This document shows positions 50,331 to 58,988 of a DNA stretch of 64,000 bases, in pieces. Under the pieces are notes generated by a model. It worked only from the letters and a program-made list of their open reading frames with translations. It did not search any database and was not told the DNA's origin. Position numbers and translations under genes: made by a program. Each line of letters starts with the position of its first letter. The stretch's first letter is position 1. The stretch covers positions 1 through 64,000 of the forward strand of contig CAZJHX010000050.1 of NCBI GenBank assembly GCA_964545715.1, given 5' to 3'. The stretch is from CAZJHX01 sp964545715. GTDB taxonomy: Bacteria > Myxococcota_A > UBA9042 > GCA-2863065.

Positions 50331-52559
50331 CTGCTCATCCGCCGGCGGGCGGCGGTCCTCACCGCGGCGCTCCTGCTGACCGTCCTGGGCGTAATCGGGG
50401 TCGGGCGGCTGCGGCCGGACTACGATCCGCGCTCCTTTCATCCTCAAGGCTCCGAGCTGGTCGAGCTGACGCGCCGTGCCGAGGCCGTCTTCGGGCCCGA
50501 CGACCGCCTGGCGCTTGTCGCGGTGCTGGACCACGACCTGTTCACCGTGGCAGGCCTCGAGCGCGTGCACGGGCTTACCCGGAAGCTGCGCGCCGTCGAG
50601 GGCGTTGAGTCCGCGGTCTCGATCACCACCGTTCAGGGGGTCTGGGGAGTCGGGGACGCGCTGGAGGTCGCGCCCGTGATGGGGCCGCTGCCCACGGACG
50701 CCGCCGGTATCGCCGCCGCCCGCGCTCGCCTCATGCAGGACGACGCGGTGGTCGGCACCCTGCTCGCCGCGGACGGCGGGGCCTGCGTCATCCACGTCCG
50801 CATCTTCGAGGTTTATACGGCCCCCAAAAAGCGCGCGGCTCTGCACGATCGCGTTGCTGCGGTCCTGGCCGACAGCGACGCCGAGACCCTGCTGGGCGGC
50901 TTCCCCATGGTTCGCGTCCAGTACTCGCGCGAGATGCTGGGGCAGATCGGGCGGCTGCTGCTGGTCGTGGCGCTGGTGCTGGTCGTGGTGCTGGCCCTGC
51001 TGCTCGGCGGGCTTTGGCCGGCGCTGCTCACCGTGGGCATCGTGGCGGTCGCCAACGTGTGGACGCACGGGATCATGGGTGCGGTCGGGCAGCCGTTTAC
51101 CATCTTGAGCATGCTCACGCCGATCATCGTCATGGTGGTCGGCGTCGCGGACTCGGTGCACGTGCTGCTGGCCTTTCGCCGCGCGGTTGGAACCCGGGCG
51201 GAGCGCGTCGCCGAGGCGATTCGGATCACCGCCGGCCCGACCGCCCTGACCTCCGCCACGACCGCGGTGGGCTTTCTGGCGCTGCTCACCGCGTGGGACA
51301 TCGAGATGCTGCGCGTTTACGGCCTGTACACCGCGCTGGGCGTGGTGCTGGCATGGGTCGCGACCATGCTGCTGGCGCCGCCGCTGCTCAGCTTGTTTGG
51401 GGCGCCCGGCGATCGGCTGACGCTGCCGCGCCTGCACAGCTGGATGGACGCCTACGTGGCGCGAGCGATGGCCCGTCCGGGGCGGGTCATCGCGGGCTGG
51501 GCCGTTGCGGGTCTGGCGCTGATTCTGCTCGCCGCCACGGTCTCGACGGACGCGCGCATCCTGGACGGACTGCCCATCGACCACCCGATCATGCAGACCT
51601 ACCGCCTCATGGAGGACCGCTTCGGCGGCAGCCTGCCGATGCAGGTCGTTTACGACGGCGGCGATCCGGCCGATCCCGACTTGCTGCGACACATCCAGGC
51701 CACGGTCGAGCGCTTGGAGAGCATCGACGGCGTTGGCCTGGTCCACGGCCCGGATCGCTTTGTGCGCCGCTTTCGTCGCGCGCTGATGGGCGGGGCTGAG
51801 GAGGAGGAGCGACTGCCGGACACCGTCGAGGACATCGCGGAGATCTACGCCGCCGCGTCCTTCTCGGACCCCAACGTGCTGGAGGATTTTGTGGCGGAGG
51901 ACGATGGGCTGACCCGCATCCGCGTCTTGCTGCACGAGCGTGGAGCCCACGCCGTCATCGCCACCCAGGATGCCTTGATCGCGGACCTGAACAGCCGCCC
52001 GCTGGACGGCGTGCGCATCGGCCTGGCCGGCACCGCCTATATCGCGCCGCGCGCGTGGCGCTTGCTTCAGGGGCGCATGCTGTGGGGGCTGGCGCTGGCG
52101 GTCGGCGTGATCACGCTGATCTTCGGTGTGTTGTTCCGGTCCCCCACGCTCGCGCTGCTGAGCCTGATCCCCAACCTGTTTCCGCTCGTGGCGGTGCTGG
52201 CGGCGATGGCGCTGCTGGACATTGAAGCCAAGGGCAACAACGCGGTGATCTTCTCCATCGCGTACGGAGTCGCCGTGGACGACACGATCCATCTGCTGGC
52301 TCAGCTGCGCCGCCATCGCGGGCTCGGGCTGCCCTGGGCCGAGGCGGTCGCTGCCGCGCATCGAGACGTTCGCGGCGCGCTGACGGTGACGTCCATCGTT
52401 TTGGCCGCCGGGTTCTGCGTGCTGCTTCTGTCCACGTTTGAGTTTCCAGTGACTCTGGGGGTGCAGATGGTAGTCGCAGTCGCGGCGGCGCTGGCCGCCG
52501 ATCTGCTGCTGGTGCCGGCGCTGTTGGTGTCAGGCCTGTGCCGGTCCCAGAGTGGGTGA
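50331..52559 (+). CDS. RND/MMPL-type exporter (hydrophobe/amphiphile or lipid carrier)
   Basis: Protein of ~742 aa. Two homologous halves of an RND/MMPL permease: a periplasmic loop and a helix bundle with the Asp-containing helix IVMVVGVADSVHVLLAF in the first half and IAYGVAVDDTIHLLAQL in the second, about 12 helices in all. These Asp pairs carry the proton relay. The first helix (RRRAAVLTAALLLTVLGVIGVG) is in frame with the rest, but no ATG, GTG or TTG precedes it after the stop at 50307-50309. The start is therefore a CTG (50331), an ATA (50328), or a base error. A GTG at 50523 would cut off the first helix. It probably moves lipids or toxic compounds. Confidence 0.8.
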   Translation: MLIRRRAAVLTAALLLTVLGVIGVGRLRPDYDPRSFHPQGSELVELTRRAEAVFGPDDRLALVAVLDHDLFTVAGLERVHGLTRKLRAVEGVESAVSITTVQGVWGVGDALEVAPVMGPLPTDAAGIAAARARLMQDDAVVGTLLAADGGACVIHVRIFEVYTAPKKRAALHDRVAAVLADSDAETLLGGFPMVRVQYSREMLGQIGRLLLVVALVLVVVLALLLGGLWPALLTVGIVAVANVWTHGIMGAVGQPFTILSMLTPIIVMVVGVADSVHVLLAFRRAVGTRAERVAEAIRITAGPTALTSATTAVGFLALLTAWDIEMLRVYGLYTALGVVLAWVATMLLAPPLLSLFGAPGDRLTLPRLHSWMDAYVARAMARPGRVIAGWAVAGLALILLAATVSTDARILDGLPIDHPIMQTYRLMEDRFGGSLPMQVVYDGGDPADPDLLRHIQATVERLESIDGVGLVHGPDRFVRRFRRALMGGAEEEERLPDTVEDIAEIYAAASFSDPNVLEDFVAEDDGLTRIRVLLHERGAHAVIATQDALIADLNSRPLDGVRIGLAGTAYIAPRAWRLLQGRMLWGLALAVGVITLIFGVLFRSPTLALLSLIPNLFPLVAVLAAMALLDIEAKGNNAVIFSIAYGVAVDDTIHLLAQLRRHRGLGLPWAEAVAAAHRDVRGALTVTSIVLAAGFCVLLLSTFEFPVTLGVQMVVAVAAALAADLLLVPALLVSGLCRSQSG

Positions 52560-52575
52560 AACCACTGGGGTTTTT
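52546..52575 (+). terminator. Intrinsic terminator of the RND exporter gene
   Basis: CCCAGAGTGG (52546-52555) pairs with CCACTGGG (52562-52569) with one bulged A around loop GTGAAA, followed by TTTTT (52571-52575). The hairpin overlaps the TGA stop. This is the clearest intrinsic terminator in the window. Confidence 0.75.
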
Positions 52576-52638
52576 CGGTTTCTCCTTTGTTTTCAAGGTG
52601 TTTTGTGCTACATCGGTTCCCGCTGGGGGACATATGTC

Positions 52639-52642
52639 GGAG
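52639..52642 (+). promoter_or_regulatory. Ribosome-binding site GGAG deciding a TTG start
   Basis: GGAG lies 7 nt before the in-frame TTG at 52650. An ATG at 52634, with its own GGGGGA site, opens an 11-codon frame (MSEHTLGRQLR) that ends in TGA. Loss of one base in the CACACAC run after it would fuse that start to the long frame. Either reading gives nearly the same N-terminus. Confidence 0.5.
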
Positions 52643-52649
52643 CACACAC

Positions 52650-55574
52650 TTGGGCGACAACTACGCTGAAAGCACTGCAGCGGTAGACACCTCTACAAGT
52701 ACGACCACGACGCGCACGGGCTCCGGCTCGGGCATGCGCGAGCGGCTGCGCGGCGCGGACTTTGACCAGGGCGCCTCCCTGGTCTGGCCGGGACAGCCCG
52801 GCGCTCCGGTCGCGGTCAATCCAACCGCGGCCGCGTCGGTCAATCAAGGGCTCGGTTTTGGCGCCGACTCGGTGCGCCTTCTTCGCCGGGCGCTCGGCAT
52901 GGGCCGCCGCGGTGGATTGGGCGCCGCGTTTGCGTCCGGACTGGCCGCCTGGCAGACCGCCAACGGCCTCGCGGGCAACGGCCTGCTGAATTGGGACACC
53001 GTGCGGCGCATCCCGATGGCTCGCCGACCTCGCGGCGCCATCGGCTGGTACACCCGCGCGCCCGGACCGTGGGGTGAGATCCCCGAGGACCAGCGAGACG
53101 CGACGTCGGCTCAGATCTGCGCGGCGATCGGCTGCTCGTCCGGCGATCTATCCTGGGAGACCACGCGTCGCGGGCGAGTCCGTCTGGTGGTTACCGAGGC
53201 GTTTGTGAATCACGCGGCCGCGTGGCAGGTGTGGCAGCGCAGCGGCATGGATGTCGACGGGCGGCTCGGCAACACGGCCTTTGTGCGCATGGGCCGCCCC
53301 GTGGGAGAGTCGGCCGGTCGCAACGTGCACCTCAACGCCAGCGATACACGCGGGGGCGGCGATCCCCGCCTGGCCGCCGCCTCGCGCCAGAACACGTTTA
53401 CGGGGCGCATGCTGGGGCTGGAGACCAACAACGGTCGCCGGGGCCGCCTGGACGAGCTGCGCGGGGAGGTCTCGCCCACTGTCGGCACGCTGCCCGGCAG
53501 CACGTCGCCGCGGGCGCTTCTCGAGGCGCTGTACGCGTCGGATCCGGAGCTGGTCCGCGCCCATCTCTTCCCCAACGGCGGCGGCGACACCCTTCAAGAG
53601 GTGCTGGCGGCCGTGGGTCTGGCGCCCCAGTCGGCGCCGGACGCGCCGGATCGCCTGTCGGGCATGGCGGGATCGGCAGGCTATGACGGATTTATGGCCC
53701 TGCTGCGCACACCCCAGGCGGCGGCGCTGCAGATCGCGGAGTACCAGCGAAACGTCGTCGGCGCTGTCGAGCAGACCGCGGGTGAGATGACGACCAACCC
53801 GACGTACGGGACGGTCGCGCTGCTGAGCGTCATTCACGGTTATGACCCGTCACTGATCCCGATCGATAGCCCGCGGTCGCGTCAGATGGCGCTGATCAGC
53901 GAATACATCGAGCCCGACCTGGTCGGGCTGGATGCGCGCGTGCAGACGGTGATGCGCGAGTTCATGGACGCGACCTTTGTGCACTACGCCGAGGGCAACG
54001 GCGCCGCGCCGGCATACGGTGAGATGGCGCGCGCGCTCGAAGACGCAGAGGGCGCCAGCATCGGCTTCCCCATCAACGATAGTGGGGAGTACCAGCTGCC
54101 CGGACGCCTGGCGCAGGTGCAGCGGATCCTCGCCCGCTTCGGCGACGTCTGGTTCACCGCCTACGCTGGCGCGGACGTCGATCTGGCGCAGTTTCGTGCC
54201 CCGTCGCCGGGCGGGGTTGTGGCTGGTCAGAGCGGTCCGAGCCACGTCGCGCCGGCCGAGGGTACCGCCTCCAATGCACAGGCCACGGGCCCCATCGCCA
54301 ACGGTCGTCCGCTCATCGCGGCGCTCGACTCGATCCGGCTGCGGCACCCGCCGCTGAATCCAGAGTGGACGGCTCGGCTGCAGACGGCGCTGGGCGTCGC
54401 CGCGGAGGGGCGGATCAACGACGTCACGGTGCAAGCGCTGGCCACGTATCAGCAGACCACCGGCGTGGCGCGCGGTCGCCAGCTGGGACGTTTGACGGCG
54501 CAGACGGTCGCTCGGCTGAACACCGATCACCCGACGCTGGCCGAGGTCGATATGGACTTCCAGGGCGAGCCGATCGCCGAGTCCAGCGATAACCTGACGC
54601 ATCGCGCGGAGACGATCGAGCGCCCGATTCACGAGGCCGCCTACAACGAGCTGCAGGCCTCGGAGAACCGTATCGCCGGCCTGCCGGCGACCTGGGACGA
54701 CTTCATTGGTCAGATGACGGTCGGCGACTTCCTGGGCAACGCCGTGACCGGGCACCCGCTGTTTCTGCAGCGGCTGGCCGTCGCCGCGACGTATGTGCGG
54801 GGCCGGTATCCCGACAAGAACGACAGCGAGATCAACCGCGATCTCGGCATCGGCATCCGCGCGACCAACCGCTCGCAGCTGCGGGCGGATGCGGGCACCA
54901 GCTTCCACAACTTCGGGTTTGCGGTGGACATCAGCGTGGTGTCCAACCCGTGGATCGGCGGGATGGAGGGCATGTCCGGCGCCGACGGCGCGCGCACCCA
55001 CCGAAACGCGGTCGCACCCGCCAATCTGGCCACGATTCACGCCATCTGGCGCGCCAATTGGCTGATGGGCCAGGGCATGCCAGTGCACCCGGCGGAGACG
55101 CACGAGCGCACTCGCACCGAGACCACCGACCAGATCTGGGCGCACTTCAACGCGTCCGATCAGGCGCTGGAGGGCTACTACGCGCTGCGCGGCAACACGG
55201 CGGGGATCACGGCGCTGCTGGGCAACCTGCAGAACGCGCCTCCGGCGCTGCCGCCGGAGCTGGCGGTGTCCGACGGCATGATCGAGAGCCTGCGCGCCGG
55301 TGACGCCGCCGCCTGGGACGCCCAGATGGCCACGGACTTCGACGCGACCCACGGCCGCGGCACCAACTACTCCACCTACCGCGGGGCCGAGACCGGCTTC
55401 ATGAGCCACAGCCTGGAGCTGACCCGCGGCATGCGCGACGCCGCAGGTTTGTCGTGGGGCGCCTGTGATATGTATGCGTCCAGTGGTGACTTCATGCACT
55501 TCGACGGCCGGACGATCCCGGGGGTCCTCCAGCTCAAGAACCACATCAGGGCGGCTAAGCGCCGGGCTCGCTAG
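52650..55574 (+). CDS. Peptidoglycan-binding protein with C-terminal M15-type metallopeptidase domain
   Basis: Protein of 974 aa without a signal peptide. A Thr/Ser/Gly-rich tail leads to RERLRGADFDQG (residues ~30-41), the motif shared with the protein at 29441. A PG-binding-like helical unit follows (VRLLRRALGMG; FASGLAAWQTANGLAGNG), then a long middle region, a second PG_binding_1 unit at about 570-620 (RLQTALGVAAEGRINDVTVQ), and a LAS/M15 peptidase fold with zinc ligands H753 and D760 (SFHNFGFAVDI) and H950 (GDFMHFD). M15 enzymes cut peptidoglycan cross-links. The lack of a signal peptide with a peptidoglycan target suggests delivery by a dedicated machine or release on lysis. Preceded by an AT-rich promoter-like region and a terminator. 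Confidence 0.8.
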   Translation: MGDNYAESTAAVDTSTSTTTTRTGSGSGMRERLRGADFDQGASLVWPGQPGAPVAVNPTAAASVNQGLGFGADSVRLLRRALGMGRRGGLGAAFASGLAAWQTANGLAGNGLLNWDTVRRIPMARRPRGAIGWYTRAPGPWGEIPEDQRDATSAQICAAIGCSSGDLSWETTRRGRVRLVVTEAFVNHAAAWQVWQRSGMDVDGRLGNTAFVRMGRPVGESAGRNVHLNASDTRGGGDPRLAAASRQNTFTGRMLGLETNNGRRGRLDELRGEVSPTVGTLPGSTSPRALLEALYASDPELVRAHLFPNGGGDTLQEVLAAVGLAPQSAPDAPDRLSGMAGSAGYDGFMALLRTPQAAALQIAEYQRNVVGAVEQTAGEMTTNPTYGTVALLSVIHGYDPSLIPIDSPRSRQMALISEYIEPDLVGLDARVQTVMREFMDATFVHYAEGNGAAPAYGEMARALEDAEGASIGFPINDSGEYQLPGRLAQVQRILARFGDVWFTAYAGADVDLAQFRAPSPGGVVAGQSGPSHVAPAEGTASNAQATGPIANGRPLIAALDSIRLRHPPLNPEWTARLQTALGVAAEGRINDVTVQALATYQQTTGVARGRQLGRLTAQTVARLNTDHPTLAEVDMDFQGEPIAESSDNLTHRAETIERPIHEAAYNELQASENRIAGLPATWDDFIGQMTVGDFLGNAVTGHPLFLQRLAVAATYVRGRYPDKNDSEINRDLGIGIRATNRSQLRADAGTSFHNFGFAVDISVVSNPWIGGMEGMSGADGARTHRNAVAPANLATIHAIWRANWLMGQGMPVHPAETHERTRTETTDQIWAHFNASDQALEGYYALRGNTAGITALLGNLQNAPPALPPELAVSDGMIESLRAGDAAAWDAQMATDFDATHGRGTNYSTYRGAETGFMSHSLELTRGMRDAAGLSWGACDMYASSGDFMHFDGRTIPGVLQLKNHIRAAKRRAR

Positions 55575-57492
55575 CGCTCTGTTGATCTGCGGGACCCTCG
55601 GCGCCTGCTCCGACGATCCGAAACCCGAAACGCCGCTCGCAGATACCGCGGAGCCGTCGGATACGGCGCCCGACGCGCCGGATGTCGTTGAGCCGGACAT
55701 CACCGCCCCCGACACGGCCCAACCGGCCCCGGATCTGGGACCGCCTCCCCCCCCATGCACGCCGACGGACACCCTGTCGGTCCACGCGAACATCCACACC
55801 GCGGGTGTCATCGGTGACGCCGACAGCCCACTGACCTACCGCCCGGCCGCCGACGCCACCTGGCGCCCCGCTCACCCGTTGGTCGCGCTGCCGGACGGCC
55901 GCTGGGCGGGGTCATTGTTCGGGCTGCAGCCGGAGACCACATACGATGTCCAGGTCGACGCCGGCTGCGTCACCTTCACGACGCGCGCTCTCGAGGCGCT
56001 CGTTTCGACGGCCACAACCGTCACGGTGACGCACCCCGCCAGCATCCAGGCCGCGCTCGATGCGGCGCAGCCCGGGACCCGCATCGAGGTCGGTCCCGGT
56101 GTCTACCGAGAGGCGCTGATCCTGAAGTCCGGCGCGGACGGCGCCTGGATTCACCTGGTGGGGCAGCCGGGCGCCATCCTGGACGGCTCCACGCCGGATC
56201 CGGCGCCGTTCCAAGCCGCCGGCGCGGGGACCTGGAGCGTGCCGTGGACCGGTGATCCGAGCTACCTCGCGCGCGACGGCATCCGGCTGTACCACTACCA
56301 GTCGATGGACCAGCTGCAGAGCGGGGTCGGCAAGGGCGGCGGCGCCATCGGGGAGGGGTGGATCGTAGCCGACGGCACGCTGTGGGTGCGCAGCGCGACC
56401 GATCCGGCCGGACACACCTGGCAGCTGCCGCAGCTGGGCGTGGCGATGGCGCTGGACGGCGTGAACTACATCGCCATCGAGGGCTTCGAGATACGCTACT
56501 ACGGTGAGGGTGGCTACCCCAAGGGCATCGACGTGCGCGGGTCCGACCACGTCGTGGTGCGCAACAACACCGTGCACAACGTCAACACGCCCATCTGGGT
56601 GCGCAAGGGCTCCGACGACGTACGCGTCGAGGGCAACCTGATCCATCAGAGCGGGCTGGACGCGTGGCCGTGGGCGGCCAAGAAGGGCACCGACCACGAA
56701 AACAGCGCGATTGTGCTGTCCGGCGGCCAGGGCGCGATCGCCCGCGACAACCGCATCCACACCATCTTCAACGGCATCTATAGCGGCAGCTTCGACGACG
56801 ACCAGAACGTGGACCTGGCCTTTGACGTGGACGTCTACGACAACCGCATCGCCAACGTGGGCGACGACGGGCTGGAGCCCGAGGGCGCGTGCATCAACAA
56901 CCGCTTTCACAACAACGTGGTCGACACGGTGCACAACGGCGTCTCGCTGGCGCCGATCACGTGGGGACCGACCTGGGTGATACGCAACCGGTTCACCGAC
57001 TACACCCAGAGCGGCTTCAAGGTGTCCAACAGCTCCAGCGGGCCGGTGTTCATCTACCACAACACCTGTTGGACCGACCGGGACGAGCAGAACGGCATGA
57101 GCGTGTCGGGCCCCTTCTCGGGCATGGTCTTTCGCAACAACATCGTGCGCGGCACGCGGTACGCGCTGGAGATGACCATCGAGGCGCTGTCGAACGACCT
57201 GGACTACGACAACTTCTTCACGACGCGCGGGGCGCCGGTCATCAAGTGGAGCAACGTCAAATACGACGATCTCGAGGACTGGTGCACGGTGACGGGTCTG
57301 GAGTGCAACGGTCAGCCGCTGGCGCCCGGTCTGGTCGACCCGGCATCCGGCCAGCTCGCGCCCGCGGCGGACAGCCCCAACGTGGACGCGGGTGTGCTCA
57401 TCGAGGGAATCAACGATGACTTCAAGGGAACGGCGCCGGACATCGGATACCGCGAGACCGGAGATCCCGAGGTCCCTCCACTGCCGTTCTAG
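55474..57492 (+). CDS. Parallel beta-helix (PbH1) lipoprotein
   Basis: Lipoprotein of about 672 aa; the start is unsure. The signal and lipobox LLICGTLGAC are clear, but no good start codon stands right before them. ATG at 55474 gives a 44-residue signal; all starts overlap the peptidase gene by 100 nt or so. After a D/T/P-rich linker (~50-90) and a beta-sandwich (~95-180), residues ~180-640 are right-handed beta-helix repeats (HPASIQAALDAAQPGTRIEVG, quoted in part; VVVRNNTVHNVNTP; VIRNRFTDYTQSG). Family members are polysaccharide lyases or surface adhesins; no lyase catalytic residues are assigned. Stop overlaps the convergent patatin stop (CTAG). Confidence 0.8.
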   Translation: MRPVVTSCTSTAGRSRGSSSSRTTSGRLSAGLASALLICGTLGACSDDPKPETPLADTAEPSDTAPDAPDVVEPDITAPDTAQPAPDLGPPPPPCTPTDTLSVHANIHTAGVIGDADSPLTYRPAADATWRPAHPLVALPDGRWAGSLFGLQPETTYDVQVDAGCVTFTTRALEALVSTATTVTVTHPASIQAALDAAQPGTRIEVGPGVYREALILKSGADGAWIHLVGQPGAILDGSTPDPAPFQAAGAGTWSVPWTGDPSYLARDGIRLYHYQSMDQLQSGVGKGGGAIGEGWIVADGTLWVRSATDPAGHTWQLPQLGVAMALDGVNYIAIEGFEIRYYGEGGYPKGIDVRGSDHVVVRNNTVHNVNTPIWVRKGSDDVRVEGNLIHQSGLDAWPWAAKKGTDHENSAIVLSGGQGAIARDNRIHTIFNGIYSGSFDDDQNVDLAFDVDVYDNRIANVGDDGLEPEGACINNRFHNNVVDTVHNGVSLAPITWGPTWVIRNRFTDYTQSGFKVSNSSSGPVFIYHNTCWTDRDEQNGMSVSGPFSGMVFRNNIVRGTRYALEMTIEALSNDLDYDNFFTTRGAPVIKWSNVKYDDLEDWCTVTGLECNGQPLAPGLVDPASGQLAPAADSPNVDAGVLIEGINDDFKGTAPDIGYRETGDPEVPPLPF

Positions 57493-58925
57493 ACTCGGGC
57501 GCGCAGGCGCTTGACCGCCGCCTCCAGCGCCCTGCTGACGCGGGTGTGGATGTCGATCTCAGCCAGTCGCGGCCAGGTGGCTCGCTCGCCCTGGCGGACC
57601 AGGCGCTCCAGGTCCTCCGCGGACGCGTTGCGCAGCACGATCGAGTAGTTCCAGGGCGTGATGGGCGGGTGAATGGTGACGTCGCCGGCAAAGCGCTGGT
57701 CTGCGATGCCGTGGGCCTGCTCCAGCACCCGTCGCAGGCCCTTGCTGGCTGTGTGACGGCGCGCCACGGACAGCAGCTGCAGGCCCTGAGAGTGCGCGCT
57801 GGAGGCCACCAGGTCGGTGAGAAACGGCACCACGCCGCGCCGGTTGCGGGCGCCAGAGAACGGCAGCAGGTGCGCGTTGGTCTGGCTGACCACCGTGTAG
57901 TTGACGTTGAGCAGGCGCGACAAGCGCTCCGTGGGCAGATCGCTTTGCACGGTGCCGTCGATCCAGCGCTCGCCGGCGACGTACTCGGAGGTCTCGCCGG
58001 CGCGGCGCTGCAGCAGGGACGCGGGCGGGAACATGCCCGGGATGGCGCACGAGCACAGCGACGCGCTGGTGACCAGGACGTCGGGCGAGGTCCGATAGCT
58101 GAGCAGGCGCGGCTTCTGGCGCGCGTGAATGGGTGACACGCTCATGCACAGGGTGCGGCCCGTCCGGGCGTGGGCCTCCGCAAACGTGTCGTCGTGCATG
58201 TTGGCCCGAATCGCTTCGAGCAGCTGCTCCTGGCTCATCATCACCTTTCGGTGGCGCATGTCGCTGGGGCGCAGCATGCGAAAGACGCGGGTGTACACCT
58301 GCTGCCCCGGGGCCGCGAAGACGTCGCCGAGCTCCTGGTCGGTGCGCGTGCACAGGCCGCCGGCGATCATGGAGCCGGTGCTGGAGCCCGAGACGACGTT
58401 GGGCAGCAGCTCGGACTGCCACAGCGCCTTTAGTACGCCGATGTGAAACAAGCCCAGCGAGGCGCCGCCGCTCAGAAGGAGCGCCGGTCGGCCGACGTTG
58501 TGCGCCTCTCGCTCGACCAGAGCCAGCCGGTCGGCGTCGCTGAGGCCGGGGATGTCGACGTCGCACAGCTGGTGAACGGCGTCCACGACGGCGTCGAGGT
58601 AGTCCTCGATCAGCCGCTTGGTTCCCAGTGGTGAGCGCTGGTAAAGCCCGGGATCGGTGATCTCCTTCAGATGCCGGTGCAGCGACACGTGCAGGTGGTC
58701 GGCCAGCGCCATCGGGTCGCCGGCCAGCTCAAGCGCTCGCAGGCGCATCAAGCTGCGGCGCACGGACGCCGCGTCGTAATAAGGCGACTCGTCGTCGGCG
58801 CGCCACGCCGCCCCACCGTCGTGCTCGTCAAGCTCTGAGGCGATCGAGCGCCAGGCCGCGAGGTTGTCGGCGTGCTCCAGGTCGCGGCGCAGTGCGGCGA
58901 TTTGGCGTCGGGAGGGCTTGGCCAC
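57489..58925 (-). CDS. Patatin-like phospholipase/lipase
   Basis: Protein of 478 aa. Residues ~10-150 look like the DUF3336 domain that precedes patatin in TGL/SDP1-type lipases (LKEITDPGLYQRSPLGTKRL). The patatin core begins LLLSGGASLGLFHIGVLKAL (oxyanion loop), has the nucleophile S182 in GSSTGS (GxSxG) and the dyad Asp D323 in WIDGTVQSDLP. It should be an active acyl hydrolase on phospholipids or triacylglycerol. No signal peptide. Sixty-three nt separate its start from the divergent MepA-like gene. Confidence 0.9.
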   Translation of the reverse strand: MAKPSRRQIAALRRDLEHADNLAAWRSIASELDEHDGGAAWRADDESPYYDAASVRRSLMRLRALELAGDPMALADHLHVSLHRHLKEITDPGLYQRSPLGTKRLIEDYLDAVVDAVHQLCDVDIPGLSDADRLALVEREAHNVGRPALLLSGGASLGLFHIGVLKALWQSELLPNVVSGSSTGSMIAGGLCTRTDQELGDVFAAPGQQVYTRVFRMLRPSDMRHRKVMMSQEQLLEAIRANMHDDTFAEAHARTGRTLCMSVSPIHARQKPRLLSYRTSPDVLVTSASLCSCAIPGMFPPASLLQRRAGETSEYVAGERWIDGTVQSDLPTERLSRLLNVNYTVVSQTNAHLLPFSGARNRRGVVPFLTDLVASSAHSQGLQLLSVARRHTASKGLRRVLEQAHGIADQRFAGDVTIHPPITPWNYSIVLRNASAEDLERLVRQGERATWPRLAEIDIHTRVSRALEAAVKRLRARV

Positions 58926-58988
58926 GGCCCCTTCTACCGCGAGCGCACAGGTGTGTCATCCATACAGTTCTCGTACACTGAGCCCGGC

